A DNA stretch of 64,000 nt from Beroe forskalii (Eukaryota; Ctenophora; Nuda; Beroida; Beroidae), in the NCBI GenBank assembly GCA_011033025.1, contig WFMF01000056.1, positions 1-64,000 of the forward strand, in the 5' to 3' direction. A model generated the notes under the pieces. The model was not told the origin of the DNA. It did not search any database and saw only the letters and a program-made list of their open reading frames with translations. Each line of letters opens with the position of its first letter. The first letter of the stretch is position 1. Shown here piece by piece: positions 53,006 to 64,000 of this stretch. A program made the translations under genes and the position numbers.

Positions 53006-55334
53006 TTACCTTGGCACATCGCCATTTTCCAACTCACGCAACGACTCCCACTCTGTATTTAGCTCTGAAGCAACCTGAAGAATTCATCGCTGAGAAACAA
53101 ATTAACACTACGGCCCAAAATCCAAATCCAAAGATAAATACTTGTATGGGATGGAATTCCATCTTGGGGAATGAAGCACGAGCCGACAAGCATCCTTTCA
53201 AGCATCAGAAAGGAAAGGCTGTGATTAGAATTTGGTAGCGCACATAATCTACTTAAAGTGCTCATCAGTCAAATTGTTGTAAAGGTAGCACTAAGTTAAT
53301 AAGGGCTGCAGCTGGTAGAAAGAGACATATGCTTTTGTGTTTTCAATACACAACTCGAGAAGTATGAGAAACAGTTTAATTCGTAAAGGAAAACTTTCTC
53401 TCTAGTGTTTTTACCGTCCCTGATTCGACAGGTTGTCTATCACTGACGAGCAAAAATACTGACGGAAACACTGTACTTTTCATTTTGATACGGTACAGTT
53501 ATTAAAAGAAGTGAATAAAGTAATGCAGTATAAGGCAGTAACTAATCACCTCTGTAAAAAGTCTGTCCCAATACCAGGGCTTATCGTCTTCCTTGACGCT
53601 CAATTCAGCGTTCAGAAACTGCAACAGAAAGTAGTGTTATGTCAATCCTTACAGAGTTAGAGCATTATTATCTATTGCAGGTGGATTTCAAAGATGAGGC
53701 ATAATTCTGCAATGTAGGAATGTAGTGCTTTAAAGACATCTGAATAATAGATACACTAAAGGTCAAAGCATTGAATAAATAACAAGATGGCTGCAATTCG
53801 AGGAATCGACGATGCCCCGAAGGGTGAATAATCCAAAACAAAATACTCAAAACCTGGAGCTCACGAGAAGCAAGCTAATTTATTCCCAAAATTTTGTCCA
53901 AGGTGTCTCATCACAGTGTGGGAAATCCCGAAATTTGGCCACGCCCGATTGGCTTATTTTGATTTTCTAACATTATGCCATCATAGGCATGTGGATGTCT
54001 GAGGTAGCGTTAGTTTGACCCAGAAAACAATTGCCAATGTCAATTTTCGACTAAAGTTCTATGAAGTTAGATGGCCACGCCCTTTCTCAATTCTGAGAGT
54101 GGCAAAATTTAGAAAATTTACTTTCTTCATATCCGGTCAGTTGGTGTATTGGTATCGAGTGAAACTCGTGATCAAAAGATCCCGAGTTCGATTCCCTGCC
54201 GTTCCACTCATGACTCAGCCGTCCGTACAGGAAATTGTGCGAGGAGCTGCCCATAGCAGCAAAGTCTCGGTTGAATTAACTATGGATTACACTTCCTTAT
54301 TAACCGTCACTGGGTTGATTACACCTGAATCCTTTCGTTTACTGTCATTGGCCGTACGGCTGTTGGAAAAGAAGTAAAACCTTCAAAATAAAATATTATG
54401 CACAATGTGTGCTAGTGCATTGTGGACACCATTCCACAATGTGTAGTGGTGGTTACTGGTTACACATACCCTGGTCAGACACTTCAAGTCTATCTTATTG
54501 TCCAGCATCATAAGAGCAGAGTGTTTGTTGAGTTCCTGATCCAGCTCACGAATTGTAGCCACTCTGTTCACTTGCACGTTGGGGGCTTCAGCCACCTGAA
54601 GGTAGAAGGTTCAGTCAGGGGGGGTCTCCCTACATCTTATTGTAACAAGTAACAAGTACAGCTACTGCGAACTTCGCACTGTTTGAACAATTTCAAGTGC
54701 GGAATCCGAGGGCTGATCCAATCATGAATACAAACGGATCGAATAGCTCAGGTTGAAATCGTGTACATATCGGCTATCGCACCTGAAAGCTCATGTCCTC
54801 TTCCACCATTTCCTCAAGGACGGGAATGGTTGGTATGGTTTCTATGACATCGGTAGAGCTCTGGGTACTGAACCTGGGATCCTCCACACTAACACTGGTG
54901 TTTTCACCCCATCCGCCCTGCTTAGGGGCAGGTCGGGGCGGACTCGCCTCACTTTCAGAGTTAGCGTTCAGCACTGTCGTAGAGTCTGAGGGGTGTGAAT
55001 ACAAATAACCTTATTACACTAAAGAAGTACATCGCGTCATCTTACAGACGTGGGACTTTATTAAGGGGACGCTTAATAAAGGCCGCCTAAACAAAGGCAA
55101 AAAAGTATGTTTTTGTGACTAAAGTGCCCTGTTCTGGTGCCTCAATGAATGTTCTGAGAACCTTCCACCTTCAGGAGTGGTCTGTGGCAGGTGTAAAAAT
55201 AAACCTCAACCCCTATTGCTATGAAACTCACCTGTATCTCCCACTGGGTCATCTGGTGAGGTACTCAGGACTGCCCTACGACCTGCTACTGGTTTCAAGC
55301 TCCGATCAGGTTCCGCTTCAAACAAATCAGACAT
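53006..55334 (-). CDS. IFT43: intraflagellar transport protein 43 homologue
   Basis: Five minus-strand exons found by reading splice sites: 55334-55232, 54985-54783, 54595-54470, 53618-53550 and 53074-53006. All have GT-AG borders and phases agree, giving 189 aa; human IFT43 is about 210. The core RPAPKQGGWGEN, then IPTIPVLEEMVEED, then NRVATIRELDQELNKHSAL and NKIDLKCLTR, then KEDDKPWYWDRLFTE and VASELNTEWESL matches human IFT43 (RQGGWAGD, IPIIPDLEE, DLDNDLMKYSAF, DWDHLFTEVSSELLTEWD). IFT43 is a small subunit of IFT complex A, which carries retrograde traffic in cilia. The start ATG at 55334 opens MSDLFEAEPD. Exon sizes (103, 203, 126, 69, 69 nt) explain why no single long frame exists. Intron 3 contains a tRNA-like SINE. 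Confidence 0.92.
54126..54400 (+). mobile_element. tRNA-like SINE in IFT43 intron 3
   Basis: An A-box-like TGGTGTATTGGTAT (about 54142) is followed by a B-box-like GAGTTCGATTCC (54184-54195) at tRNA spacing. The sequence continues about 200 bp beyond the tRNA-like head to an AATAAA-rich tail. It does not fold as a clean tRNA, so a SINE head is preferred over a tRNA gene. Confidence 0.45.
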
Positions 55335-56717
55335 GATTTCTACTGCGAAGGCTCAAATTTGATCAAATTCGAACCAACGAAAGTGTGTTTTCGGTTAATG
55401 AGAAAAGCGCCTGACAATAATCATTCAATTTGAAACAGATTCATCATTCTAAGTGATTCATTAATAAGGTTGTACTTAGAATAACATAGATATACGGCGA
55501 TTGGACGCCCTATATTATTTCAAACGATTAAAATCTAATTCTATTTGAATTGGATATCATTTATATTGATAAAAAGGACAAATGATATTCCGTGTGATAG
55601 CAAAACTCATCGTGAACACAATGGACAATATAGATTAATAATTTACAACTTTAGTAAATTAAAATACTCAAATTGAGGTATTCAAGACTAAATGAACATT
55701 GCTGACAACTGATCATTAATTAATTGTCATTAATTACGTTCTATTAAAATTAAATTACGCATTAATCATTAATTAATACAATTTTTCATAATTTACACGT
55801 TTGAAAACCAATGCCAAGCAATCAGTTACCCATTCGTAAAAATCTGTATTTGGCCCCTTCTTATCACGAAAAAAAAAGACTCGAAGTATTCATGGACCCG
55901 ATCCCTAGACCTTGCCTCTCATAAGTATATTACTTATATAGAATACTATCAATCGAAAGATCCATTAACTATCTAACATAGAAGAAAATTAAATAAGTTC
56001 GAAAGGTAACAAATAATTCCTGTAGTGAGACACATCACCCAATAATATAATAATGGCTGGTTAACGCTAGGCTCTTATTCCTGCTATATAGACATATAGG
56101 TTCAGACCGCAGTAAATGATCTCCTCTAATTATCATAGCTGATCAATAAGGATTTAACATAATACGCAAGTCTTGATACGTAGCAAATTTAGCATAGTGG
56201 TAAGAACTTAGAATACCCCAAAAATCATGTAAGTAGTGTGTTTATATGTATTCTGCTTAAGATTACAAAGAACCATAATAAAAAAGAATAAAACCATGGC
56301 TCTATTCTTGATACATTATTCAAATAGCTCAGCAAAATTAGTTCCTAGAAAGCTTTCCAGTTCAAAATGTTAATTTATTTGATATCTCACAAAAAAAACT
56401 TTGAAACAAACCACTTAAAACCCTGAAAACAACGCAAGGGAAGATTGCCAATAAAGCTAGGGTTTAATCATTAATCCTATCTGAATTATATATGAGACGA
56501 AGTTCCTACTCCTTGACACACTGACTAATATAATCTTTATTATATCCGCTTAACAAGTTCATCTGGCAAGTAATTTCAGACAGCAGCATGTTAGTTTAAC
56601 CACAGCACGCACTGGCTGGACCAATCAGAATGCAGTACAGATACGCACATCGTGTTATGATTAAACTAATATGTTGCTGATAGTACAGTTTGAATACTTG
56701 ACATTGGCCCGAACATT
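55335..56717. other. gap between IFT43 and the J-domain gene
   Basis: AT-rich. It should hold the IFT43 promoter and the 3' UTR of the J-domain gene. The plus-strand TTTATT at 56536-56541 reads AATAAA on the minus strand, about 180 nt after that gene's stop, and is its likely polyadenylation signal. Confidence 0.5.
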
Positions 56718-59700
56718 CTACCTCGTGAAATGATGATCACTAACGTGAAGGTAATGGCAATTATTGTATGGACAATTCCCTCGCAACCAGTGTTCACATT
56801 CAATAGTAGGGTTTTTATTCCAGTTCACATCCAGAGAAATCCCCTGAATCACATGATTCTGTGCGGAGTTGAACGCCCGTTTAGCATCCTCATGCTTCAT
56901 AAAGTGAACGAATGAGTAGGCCAGTGGTTTGCCATGTGTCTTAATAATAACAACCCCCGAAACACTACCATAAATTGCAAAGACTTCGTAAAGGTCCTTT
57001 TCTGTTATCTTCTTTGGGTCAAAATGACCAATCCAGAGAGAATAATCACGAGGGTCGAATTTGCGGACAGGATTCCCATTCATTATATTCTGATCGCCGA
57101 TATTATGATGATTATTCAAATGATTGATATTAGACATGTTTGAGTTCATGGGCATGTTGTTGTGGTGCTTATTATTAGGTCTCACAGCAGCTGTATTAGG
57201 ACCCATGTTAGAATGTGGCTGTAGCTGTTTGGTGGTCCGCAGTGGGGGCTGCATGTGGGGAGTGAGTGGGGGCGGGGGCGGGTGAGGCATCCTCAGAACA
57301 TTGCTCACAGGAATACTCTTTATGTGCAGGTTTTGAGGCCGTGGGAAGGGAACCTGCATTTGTGGGAAGGTGTTCACCAAGGTGGGCCTGGTCGAAGGAG
57401 CCACAGACGGTATTCTGATTGGAGATGCAGTGTAGGTGCCCGTTGGGATCATGGGGAAGAATGAGGACATTTGGGAGGGGGGAATGTGGGATATGTTGGG
57501 ATAGATGGGTGGTGGTACTGGGGCTGGCTGGGGTGGGGGCTTCTCATATTCACTACTAGTGAAACACTTATTGTCTGTAAATTGTGAAGATAACAGGAAC
57601 TCAATAGCCCCCTGGATGTCATTCTTTGACTTAGTTAGAGCATGCTCACATGCCCGTCTATCAAACCCAAAGTCCTGGAGTTGCAACAGTCTCACTTCGA
57701 AAAGTTCATGAGCTGCTTCTGAACAGGAGGGATCGAGCTCCAAAATTTTGCTCAATGAGTTTTCAGCTTCACTGAATCGTTTGAGTCCACAGAGAGCTTT
57801 GGCCTTTCTGAAATATCCTTTAGGTTCATTAGGAACTAATGATATTGCAGAATTAGCATCGCTAAGTGCATCATCAAACCTTTTCAGGGAATGGTAACAG
57901 TATGAACGATTTCCAAAACATCTGTGATCGACATTATTGAGAGCAATTGCTTTGGTATACTCATCGATGGCATTTTGAAGTTTACCAAACTGAGCAAATT
58001 CGTTGCCTTTTCGAGCATGCTCTTGAGATTTTAAGAAGTCTTCTTCAGAAGGCATACAAGGCTGAGATGCTGAAACATTGGAATTAACAGTATTTGATTT
58101 TGAGTTTTCCTCATTTTTAGTATCTTTACATGAATCATCTTTTGACAGGGGAGTGCTGCTCCTTTTAGTAGTGCTGCAGTTTGATTCCTCTCCATTAGCA
58201 ACAACCTTTCCACTCAATTTCCTAGTTCGAGCTTCACATTTCTCTACTTTTTGCTTCACTTTGGAACAAAAAGCACTGCCTAAATCGATTTCAGTGGTAT
58301 CTGAGTCTGTGTCAGATTTTGATTGATTTGGCGAATTTGAAATAGTGTTTGAGGTGTAATTTAAGTCACCTTTCTTTATTATGTGAATGGTTGATGGATC
58401 TTTGAGTTCAAATTTTTCTTTTGGGCCATCGGCTTTTGATATCACTTCTTTTTCCTCTCTTTTCTTCTCCTTCCTACGTTGTTTGTGCTTTTTCCTCCTC
58501 TCCCTTTTCTTTTCTAATTTTTTCTTTTCCTGTTCTTCCTCATCAACTAGTTTCTGGGCATTTTTCTGAGCATTTTTCTCAATTTGTTCCCATTGCTCAG
58601 GACTTAGCCTTTCTTCATCTGAATAATAATAATCTGAATCATCACTGAGATCAAAATTTTGTGATAAAAATGTAAACCACTCAGTTCTTATGAGATCTTG
58701 GAATAGAGCGATGATTTCTTCCTCACTTATACAGTTAACATCAGCATTTCCAGTTAGAAGGTTGTATGCTGCATTGATTCGTTGAAAGTGTCTTTTTGCT
58801 TGTTCGTCATCTTTGTTTTTGTCTGGGTGATATTTGAGAGCAAGTTTACGGTATGCTGTTTTGATTTCTTCTGCTGAAGATTCTGGTGATACCTGAAAAG
58901 TTTCCAAATTGGGCATGGAGATGGGGAGGAAACAAATAATTTAGTAACATAGTAACCCTGATAAACCCCGAAAAATGGGGGGGGGGAGGGAAAGGGGGGC
59001 AACCATTCATAGTAATTTTTTTTATCCACTGTAATTTCTGTAAAAAAGCATTTAACTCGAGGGTTAAATCAAACCCCAAAAAAGGGACCATTCGAAAAAA
59101 ATCCTAAAAAATAGTATGGACAAAAAGCAACAAAATTAAGCAACAAAAAAGGGCACAAAAATCACGGACACACATTTGGCACAAAAATCGAACAAATTTC
59201 GTACCATTTCAAAAGGGTTTGTCTGAAGATCAGAATCGAAAGAAGTACCAATTGAAAATGATGCCAAAAATCAAAACAAAATTGGTATTTGGTACCATTT
59301 AATAAAAGGGCTGAAAACATGAAATGAATCAAAAAAGGGACCATTTCAAAAAGGAGCAAACATCAGAAAAAATGGTATCATTTGCAGTACTCTGCCTTTG
59401 CAAAAATCGGCCCTTTTTCAAACTCGGCCTTGGCAAAATTTTGCCTCATTTTGCCGAGTTCAATAACTACTTAACTAGCTAATTGACAGAATTTCAAAAC
59501 TTAGGCTGGATTTTAGGCTCTGACAAACTGAAATTTTCTCTGGATTAAATCTAGCATAAGAAATTCATCAAACTAAACTGATTCAATTGGCAAAAGATCT
59601 TTTAAAAAAGTCTTACAGAAAATTATCTTATATATAATTTGGAGAAAGAAAATCTGTGCGGGCGCACAGTTTAAATTGAGCTTACAAGAAAATATCAAGG

Positions 59701-61059
59701 AAAACGAATGCAAACGGAAGAAATGAGGTGCCGTTGCTATGGAGTTGGATATTTGCGCACGTGCAACATAAAGTAGTTCGTGAAGTAGTGCTACTATTAC
59801 GTTAGTGATTTAAGCTGTCGAGATGTTGCTTTTAAATGTTGATGTTTTTAAATTTTTAGTTCATGAGGCAAGGAATATTTTGGACGACAGTTATCGGAAG
59901 TTTTGGAAATTAGGAAGTTATTACAAAACTATCTAAGCAGTAAAGTTCAACCGATGAAATAAATTCGCATCGAACGATGTTCATACGCAGGCGTGTTTCA
60001 AAAAAAATGAGAAGATGAATTTCGATTCAGAACACTTCACGTTAACGTAAGGGAAAACAAATTTGTTGAACTTAAAACGTGATACATTTTAATTTTATAC
60101 AATGCAGAAATTTGAGGATGTCGCAAAGTTATTTCAGATATAGTTACGAACTTACAAGACAAAATCGCGTAAAATTATGAATTTGATTTTTATAGTCTGA
60201 GCGCGTACAGGCAAGGCCTAAAATTAATTTTTAATTTATTTCCATTTCTAACGCAGCTTTAATCAGTATACGAATGAAGGAAAAAATCATAATTCACGGT
60301 ATAAAGACCAGTCAAACAATGCATTAGTGTTCCTTAATGCCTAACCACGAGCGCGTCGCAACTTTCGTCGTTTGCTCCTTTGAAATCAACATTCACCGGG
60401 CCTGCTAGTGTGAATATAAAATTAAAGCTTAAAGAAAGTTATATGAACTTGGCTGAACTTAGCTTCGGTCTCAGCCTCGGCTCCAGCCTTGACAATGCAA
60501 ACTCGACCTTGGCTCAGCCTTGGCTAAGAACCTGAACTTGGTTGTGCAGCGTGCTAACCTGCTAGTACCATATATGCCTGGTTTTGGGAAACACAACAAT
60601 TTTGCAACATCGCCCAATTTGAGGGACTTAATTTCAGAAACATGAATTTTGAAGGTTACCATTCAATAGAGCACAACCATACATTAATAGCGGCCAGAAT
60701 GCAAGGAAATATGAGGCTGATTGGAGCAAAAATTTGATTGTATATAGAGTAATGTTGTAATTTTTAAACTTTACAACACTACTTAGTTCAAATTTGAGGA
60801 TGCATGACTATGATAAATGATATATTCATTAAAATATCACGTAAGAACACGACGTTTTAATTGTTACAAATTATGAAGATGTTTGTAACCACTCTGCTCA
60901 TCCTATTTCTGATTAAATCAAGCCCCCATAAACCCCAAAAATAAAGCCCAATATTTGTCAGGTTTGTTAGTTCTCACTATCACCACGGATCTGATAAGGT
61001 AGTTTAAAATTTATTCATACCTGAAGAAGTTGGAACGCCTCTGTCCTGCTAATAGACAT
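56718..61059 (-). CDS. J-domain / TPR / UBA-like / RRM / CCCH zinc-finger protein
   Basis: Exon 1 is 61059-61021, encoding MSISRTEAFQLLQ with donor CAG|GTATGAAT. Exon 2 is 58892-56718, after acceptor TTTTCAG. Together they give 737 aa. The join completes the J domain: AFQLLQ then VSPESSAEEIKTAYRKLA and HPD at 35-37. A highly charged K/E/R coiled region follows (about 120-165), then three TPR-like repeats (about 300-405) and a UBA-like helix bundle (about 415-452: LQDFGFDRRACEHAL). Next come a Pro/Asn-rich linker, an RRM (about 625-705: LWIGHFD and AYSFVHF) and a C-terminal C-x7-C-x4-C-x3-H zinc finger (711-727). The J domain should recruit Hsp70, and RRM plus CCCH suggest RNA binding. I cannot assign a vertebrate orthologue; TTC31-like proteins share part of this layout. 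An ATG at 58916 is intronic and not the start. Confidence 0.88.
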
Positions 61060-62350
61060 ACGTGACCTCAAAAATAAACATGAGACAGGTATCAAGCAAC
61101 TACTTGATCAAATACAGCAAGTGAAATATGATTACTCATTAGGCCTTTAAAACAATTCTTAATAATAGGCAGTAATAATATAAATTCATCCAAATTTGCG
61201 ACATGCCTGAGACATGCCTAGATGTCAAGATGCACAAAAAATTTTCTTTTCAAGCAACATCCAAGATATAATTTTTGCTCAAGAGGATGTAGGTGTGCAA
61301 TTTTAAATGAAACGGTCAAATCTTCAATTCAGCAGCATGAAATTATACAAACAAATAAATAAATAAATCTTATGCAATAATACAGTATTCACTTGTACCA
61401 ATTTAAAAACTTAAAAGAAATTTCAAAAGCATTACTTATACATAATAATCTTGTCTCAATTACAAAACTACCAGTCAAGTCACATCACTTTTAGTAATTT
61501 GGGTGAGAATCATCCAAACAAGTTTAAATAAATAAAATCTTTTCAGAACATTGCCCCTTCAACAATAACATGTAACAAGCCAATTATAGCATTCTATGAA
61601 GCGCACATTGATGCCCATGGCTATGCATGTCTGGCCATATTTGGCAGTAGCATAAAGATCTTTTTCTGCACTTCAAATGCTATATATTATTTACATTGTT
61701 TTCTATATACCTACAGAACAGTACGTCAATATGTTATCTTAATTTGCTAAATATGAGTTGCATATAATGTCTACTGACTCAAACATTATGATATATTGCT
61801 AGAAAGCATACAGTAAAAACCTTCATCAATTTTGACTGGTAGGCATGTTATCAATTGACAATGTTAAGAAAATTGGCAAGTAAAGAGAAAAGCCATCTTA
61901 GAAAACTGAATGGAATCATCAATCACAAAGTAATTCATTACTCTAGATCACTTCTTTAGTTACTTTACAAGTAAATTTTACTGAAGTAAGAATTTTCATA
62001 AAACCAGCAAAATAGCAAACTTGTTGGGATAATTTAAATCACGTTTCTGGCTCCATGCTAACCCAGGAATGTAAATGATGTTCATTAAACTTGGGTAACT
62101 ACAATGTGACCATTCGAAAGCAATCTGGCAACTGACATTAGTTAAGCTAAAATTGATCAGCTATGTTACAATCATTTCAATATTTTTCATCATAAAGTTA
62201 TTCAGATATATCAAGTTTTATCAAACAAGCAATATAAAAACCATTATTTAAACCATCTCACATGACTCTGTATGACTTAATATCTGACATAAAGGTTGTA
62301 CTACAATGACTAATGCTACACTTACAGACTGAATACCTATTTGGCTAAAT
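61060..62350. other. gap between the two minus-strand genes
   Basis: AT-rich. It contains the promoter of the J-domain gene and the 3' UTR of the next gene. No coding signal seen. Confidence 0.5.
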
Positions 62351-64000
62351 TCACCTACTGTTTCTGCCATCAGGGAAATCTGGGTCTACCATGGGGCAAT
62401 TGTTTGCCATTGCTTGATACAGGTGAAAATTGTGAGGGTTCATCTGATTAGGAAATTGTCCCCAGTGTGGCACATAAGGAACTGGTAATGGGTGAATGAT
62501 GGGCCCTGGTCCAACAGGACTAATCATCATATTTGAGAGTGGAGTCTGTGGTTCCGATTTAGATGACTTACTAGATTTGATGGAATTTCCTGTTTGGAAC
62601 CTCAAGGAAGGATTACCAGGATATCTGTCATACATATGTGGAGCAGATTGTTGCCTCTTTCTTTTCTTGGGACTACAATCTTTTTCTATAGACTGATTAT
62701 TTGATTCTTCTGCTTTTTGAGGAGAAGACAAAATTTGTTGCACTTTGGCATCAACTTCTGATGGAGATAGTACACCCTCCCATTTCTCTGTACACTTTGT
62801 TTTGACATCTCGATTTACTCTTGGGTCATTCTGAAGAAGAGGAACCCCATAAACTAAATTCCCAGGGGTAAGATACTGAGGTGGAATCATTGAGTTATAC
62901 TGAGGGGCAGTTATTTCAGAACCTGCTTGTTTCTTTGATGAATCTGTTTGTTTACCCATGGAAACATGTATTGAATCTGAACTATCATGATCAATGTCAG
63001 GAATATTGCTTAGATTTGTATTGGAACATGTTTTCAATATAGAATCAACAGATGTCAAGTTTGCATCATTTGATGAGAGGGATACATTTTTCACTAAATG
63101 CTTATCACCTTTCTTCACAATTTTTTCTCGTAAGGATACCAAAAGTGTTGGCTTAGATGAACTATCAATTAAAGGCTTAACTTGATCAGTATCAATGACA
63201 ATAGAGGGTTGCTTAGAACATTTGACCAATTGTTTTGGTTTGGTTTTCACTTTATTTCTAATTGTCCTTTCATCTGATGAATCTGTTTTTGGTATGAAAT
63301 GGCTAGGGTGATTAGGGACATTAGAAGCAGGGTCTGTCACCATAACATTCAATGTTTGAGAGTTTGATGTAGTTAAAGAAATCTTACCATGAGCTTGCTT
63401 TGAAATGTGAGCTACTTGTGATGGCTCAGTGAATCCACAGCTTGAGTGGTGGGAAGGTTGATTTTGAACAATCTGAAATCGACTTCCAGGCGGTCTAAAT
63501 TGCTTGGTTTTACTAGGGACAGTTTGACAGCTAGGAATCATCTTACTTCTACATTTTTCTAAGTTAATGCCTGGTACACAATTCACTGGCATCATATTAA
63601 AGACATCTCTTCTCATATGTGCACCATGTGGATGTAAATGTGTTTGAGGTGTGTTTGGACCTTGAGCTATATTGGAATACTGTTCAGGAATGTTACTTGG
63701 TTTTTCATTAGTACTTGAAGCTGGGAGTTTGCTTCTGATTTCACTTCCAATATTTTGTCCATCAACAATTGTATCAATTTTGGTTCCTGTCCTGGATTCA
63801 AACTCAGGACTTGTTGACATCTGCTTACTTATTGATGATTTGAGATGATTAGAGGTATTCTCTAGACTCATGTAGAGATGCTGCAGAATTTGATGGACTG
63901 TATATTTGTTGACTTGGCAAAATATCGATATAGGTGGGAGTTGATTTGGTGAGCACATCTTTATAGGATCATTAGTTGATTTCTTGTTTTGACATTCATC
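62351..64000 (-). CDS. C-terminal part of an unrecognised nuclear Ser/Asn/Pro-rich protein
   Basis: One long minus-strand frame, open from the window edge (64000) to TGA at 62351-62353, about 549 codons. The frame remains open upstream of the ATG at 63958, so the gene continues beyond the window. The protein is low-complexity, rich in S, N, P, Q and K. It has a basic cluster SPKKRKRQQ (likely nuclear localisation signal) preceded by the acidic/polar stretch SPSEVDAKVQQILSSPQ, and a Pro/His/Asn-rich C-terminus (GPGPIIHPLPVPYVPHWGQF). No catalytic domain is visible. A transcriptional or chromatin cofactor is a reasonable guess only. CAGTAG|GTGAAT at the end could act as a donor, so a further 3' exon is not excluded. 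Confidence 0.7.
   Translation of the reverse strand, partial: DECQNKKSTNDPIKMCSPNQLPPISIFCQVNKYTVHQILQHLYMSLENTSNHLKSSISKQMSTSPEFESRTGTKIDTIVDGQNIGSEIRSKLPASSTNEKPSNIPEQYSNIAQGPNTPQTHLHPHGAHMRRDVFNMMPVNCVPGINLEKCRSKMIPSCQTVPSKTKQFRPPGSRFQIVQNQPSHHSSCGFTEPSQVAHISKQAHGKISLTTSNSQTLNVMVTDPASNVPNHPSHFIPKTDSSDERTIRNKVKTKPKQLVKCSKQPSIVIDTDQVKPLIDSSSKPTLLVSLREKIVKKGDKHLVKNVSLSSNDANLTSVDSILKTCSNTNLSNIPDIDHDSSDSIHVSMGKQTDSSKKQAGSEITAPQYNSMIPPQYLTPGNLVYGVPLLQNDPRVNRDVKTKCTEKWEGVLSPSEVDAKVQQILSSPQKAEESNNQSIEKDCSPKKRKRQQSAPHMYDRYPGNPSLRFQTGNSIKSSKSSKSEPQTPLSNMMISPVGPGPIIHPLPVPYVPHWGQFPNQMNPHNFHLYQAMANNCPMVDPDFPDGRNSR

Noticed and set aside
54142-54200. A functional tRNA gene
   Set aside because: A- and B-box-like motifs are present but the arms do not form a clean cloverleaf, and the sequence continues like a SINE body.

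Overview
The window is nuclear DNA of an animal. It has spliced genes with GT-AG introns, a ciliary gene (IFT43), a mitochondrial aspartate aminotransferase, B12-dependent methionine synthase, a LINE, a Penelope-like retroelement, MITEs and telomere-type CCCTAA repeats. The mix, and the small secreted jelly-roll-like proteins, suggest a marine invertebrate, perhaps a cnidarian. That placement is a guess.

Layout. 1-1590: LINE fragment. 1603-15830: left copy of a large duplication, holding a two-exon secreted-protein gene (1921-3025) and exons 1-20 of methionine synthase (MTR). 15830-26967: single-copy spacer with an orphan U-box exon (16837-17034), the complete mitochondrial aspartate aminotransferase gene GOT2 (20390-22299) and several small MITEs. 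26968-about 41790: right copy of the duplication, with the second secreted-protein gene (27265-28281) and the 5' part of a complete 27-exon MTR gene, which runs on to 47653. 48100-49290: GC-rich repeat island. 49290-52200: Penelope-like element split by an 868-bp palindrome. 53006-55334: five-exon IFT43, minus strand. 56718-61059: two-exon gene for a J-TPR-UBA-RRM-CCCH protein, minus strand. 62351-64000: 3' part of an unrecognised nuclear Ser/Asn/Pro-rich protein, minus strand.

The most unusual feature is how the MTR introns are built. At exons 7, 10, 23 and 26, short tandem arrays repeat the 3' splice site together with the first bases of the exon. At exon 23, 46 decoy copies precede the real exon. 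Each cassette carries CCCTAA repeats that also spell a branch-point consensus (CTAAC), an AG, and the first 41 nt of the exon. At exons 7, 10 and 23 a decoy acceptor leads quickly to an in-frame stop, and at exon 26 it shifts the frame. Only the last site gives methionine synthase. Donors of left-copy exons 4 and 20 are also duplicated.

A second pattern affects six of about 57 exon ends, in both MTR copies and GOT2. Where the intron should begin with GT, the sequence instead matches the start of the next exon for 4-14 nt, as in spliced mRNA. The likeliest cause is polishing of the assembly with RNA reads. Conversion by cDNA is the biological alternative.

The two MTR copies differ in exons mainly by synonymous changes. 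Either the truncated left copy is still under selection, or the two copies are allelic haplotypes placed in tandem by the assembler.
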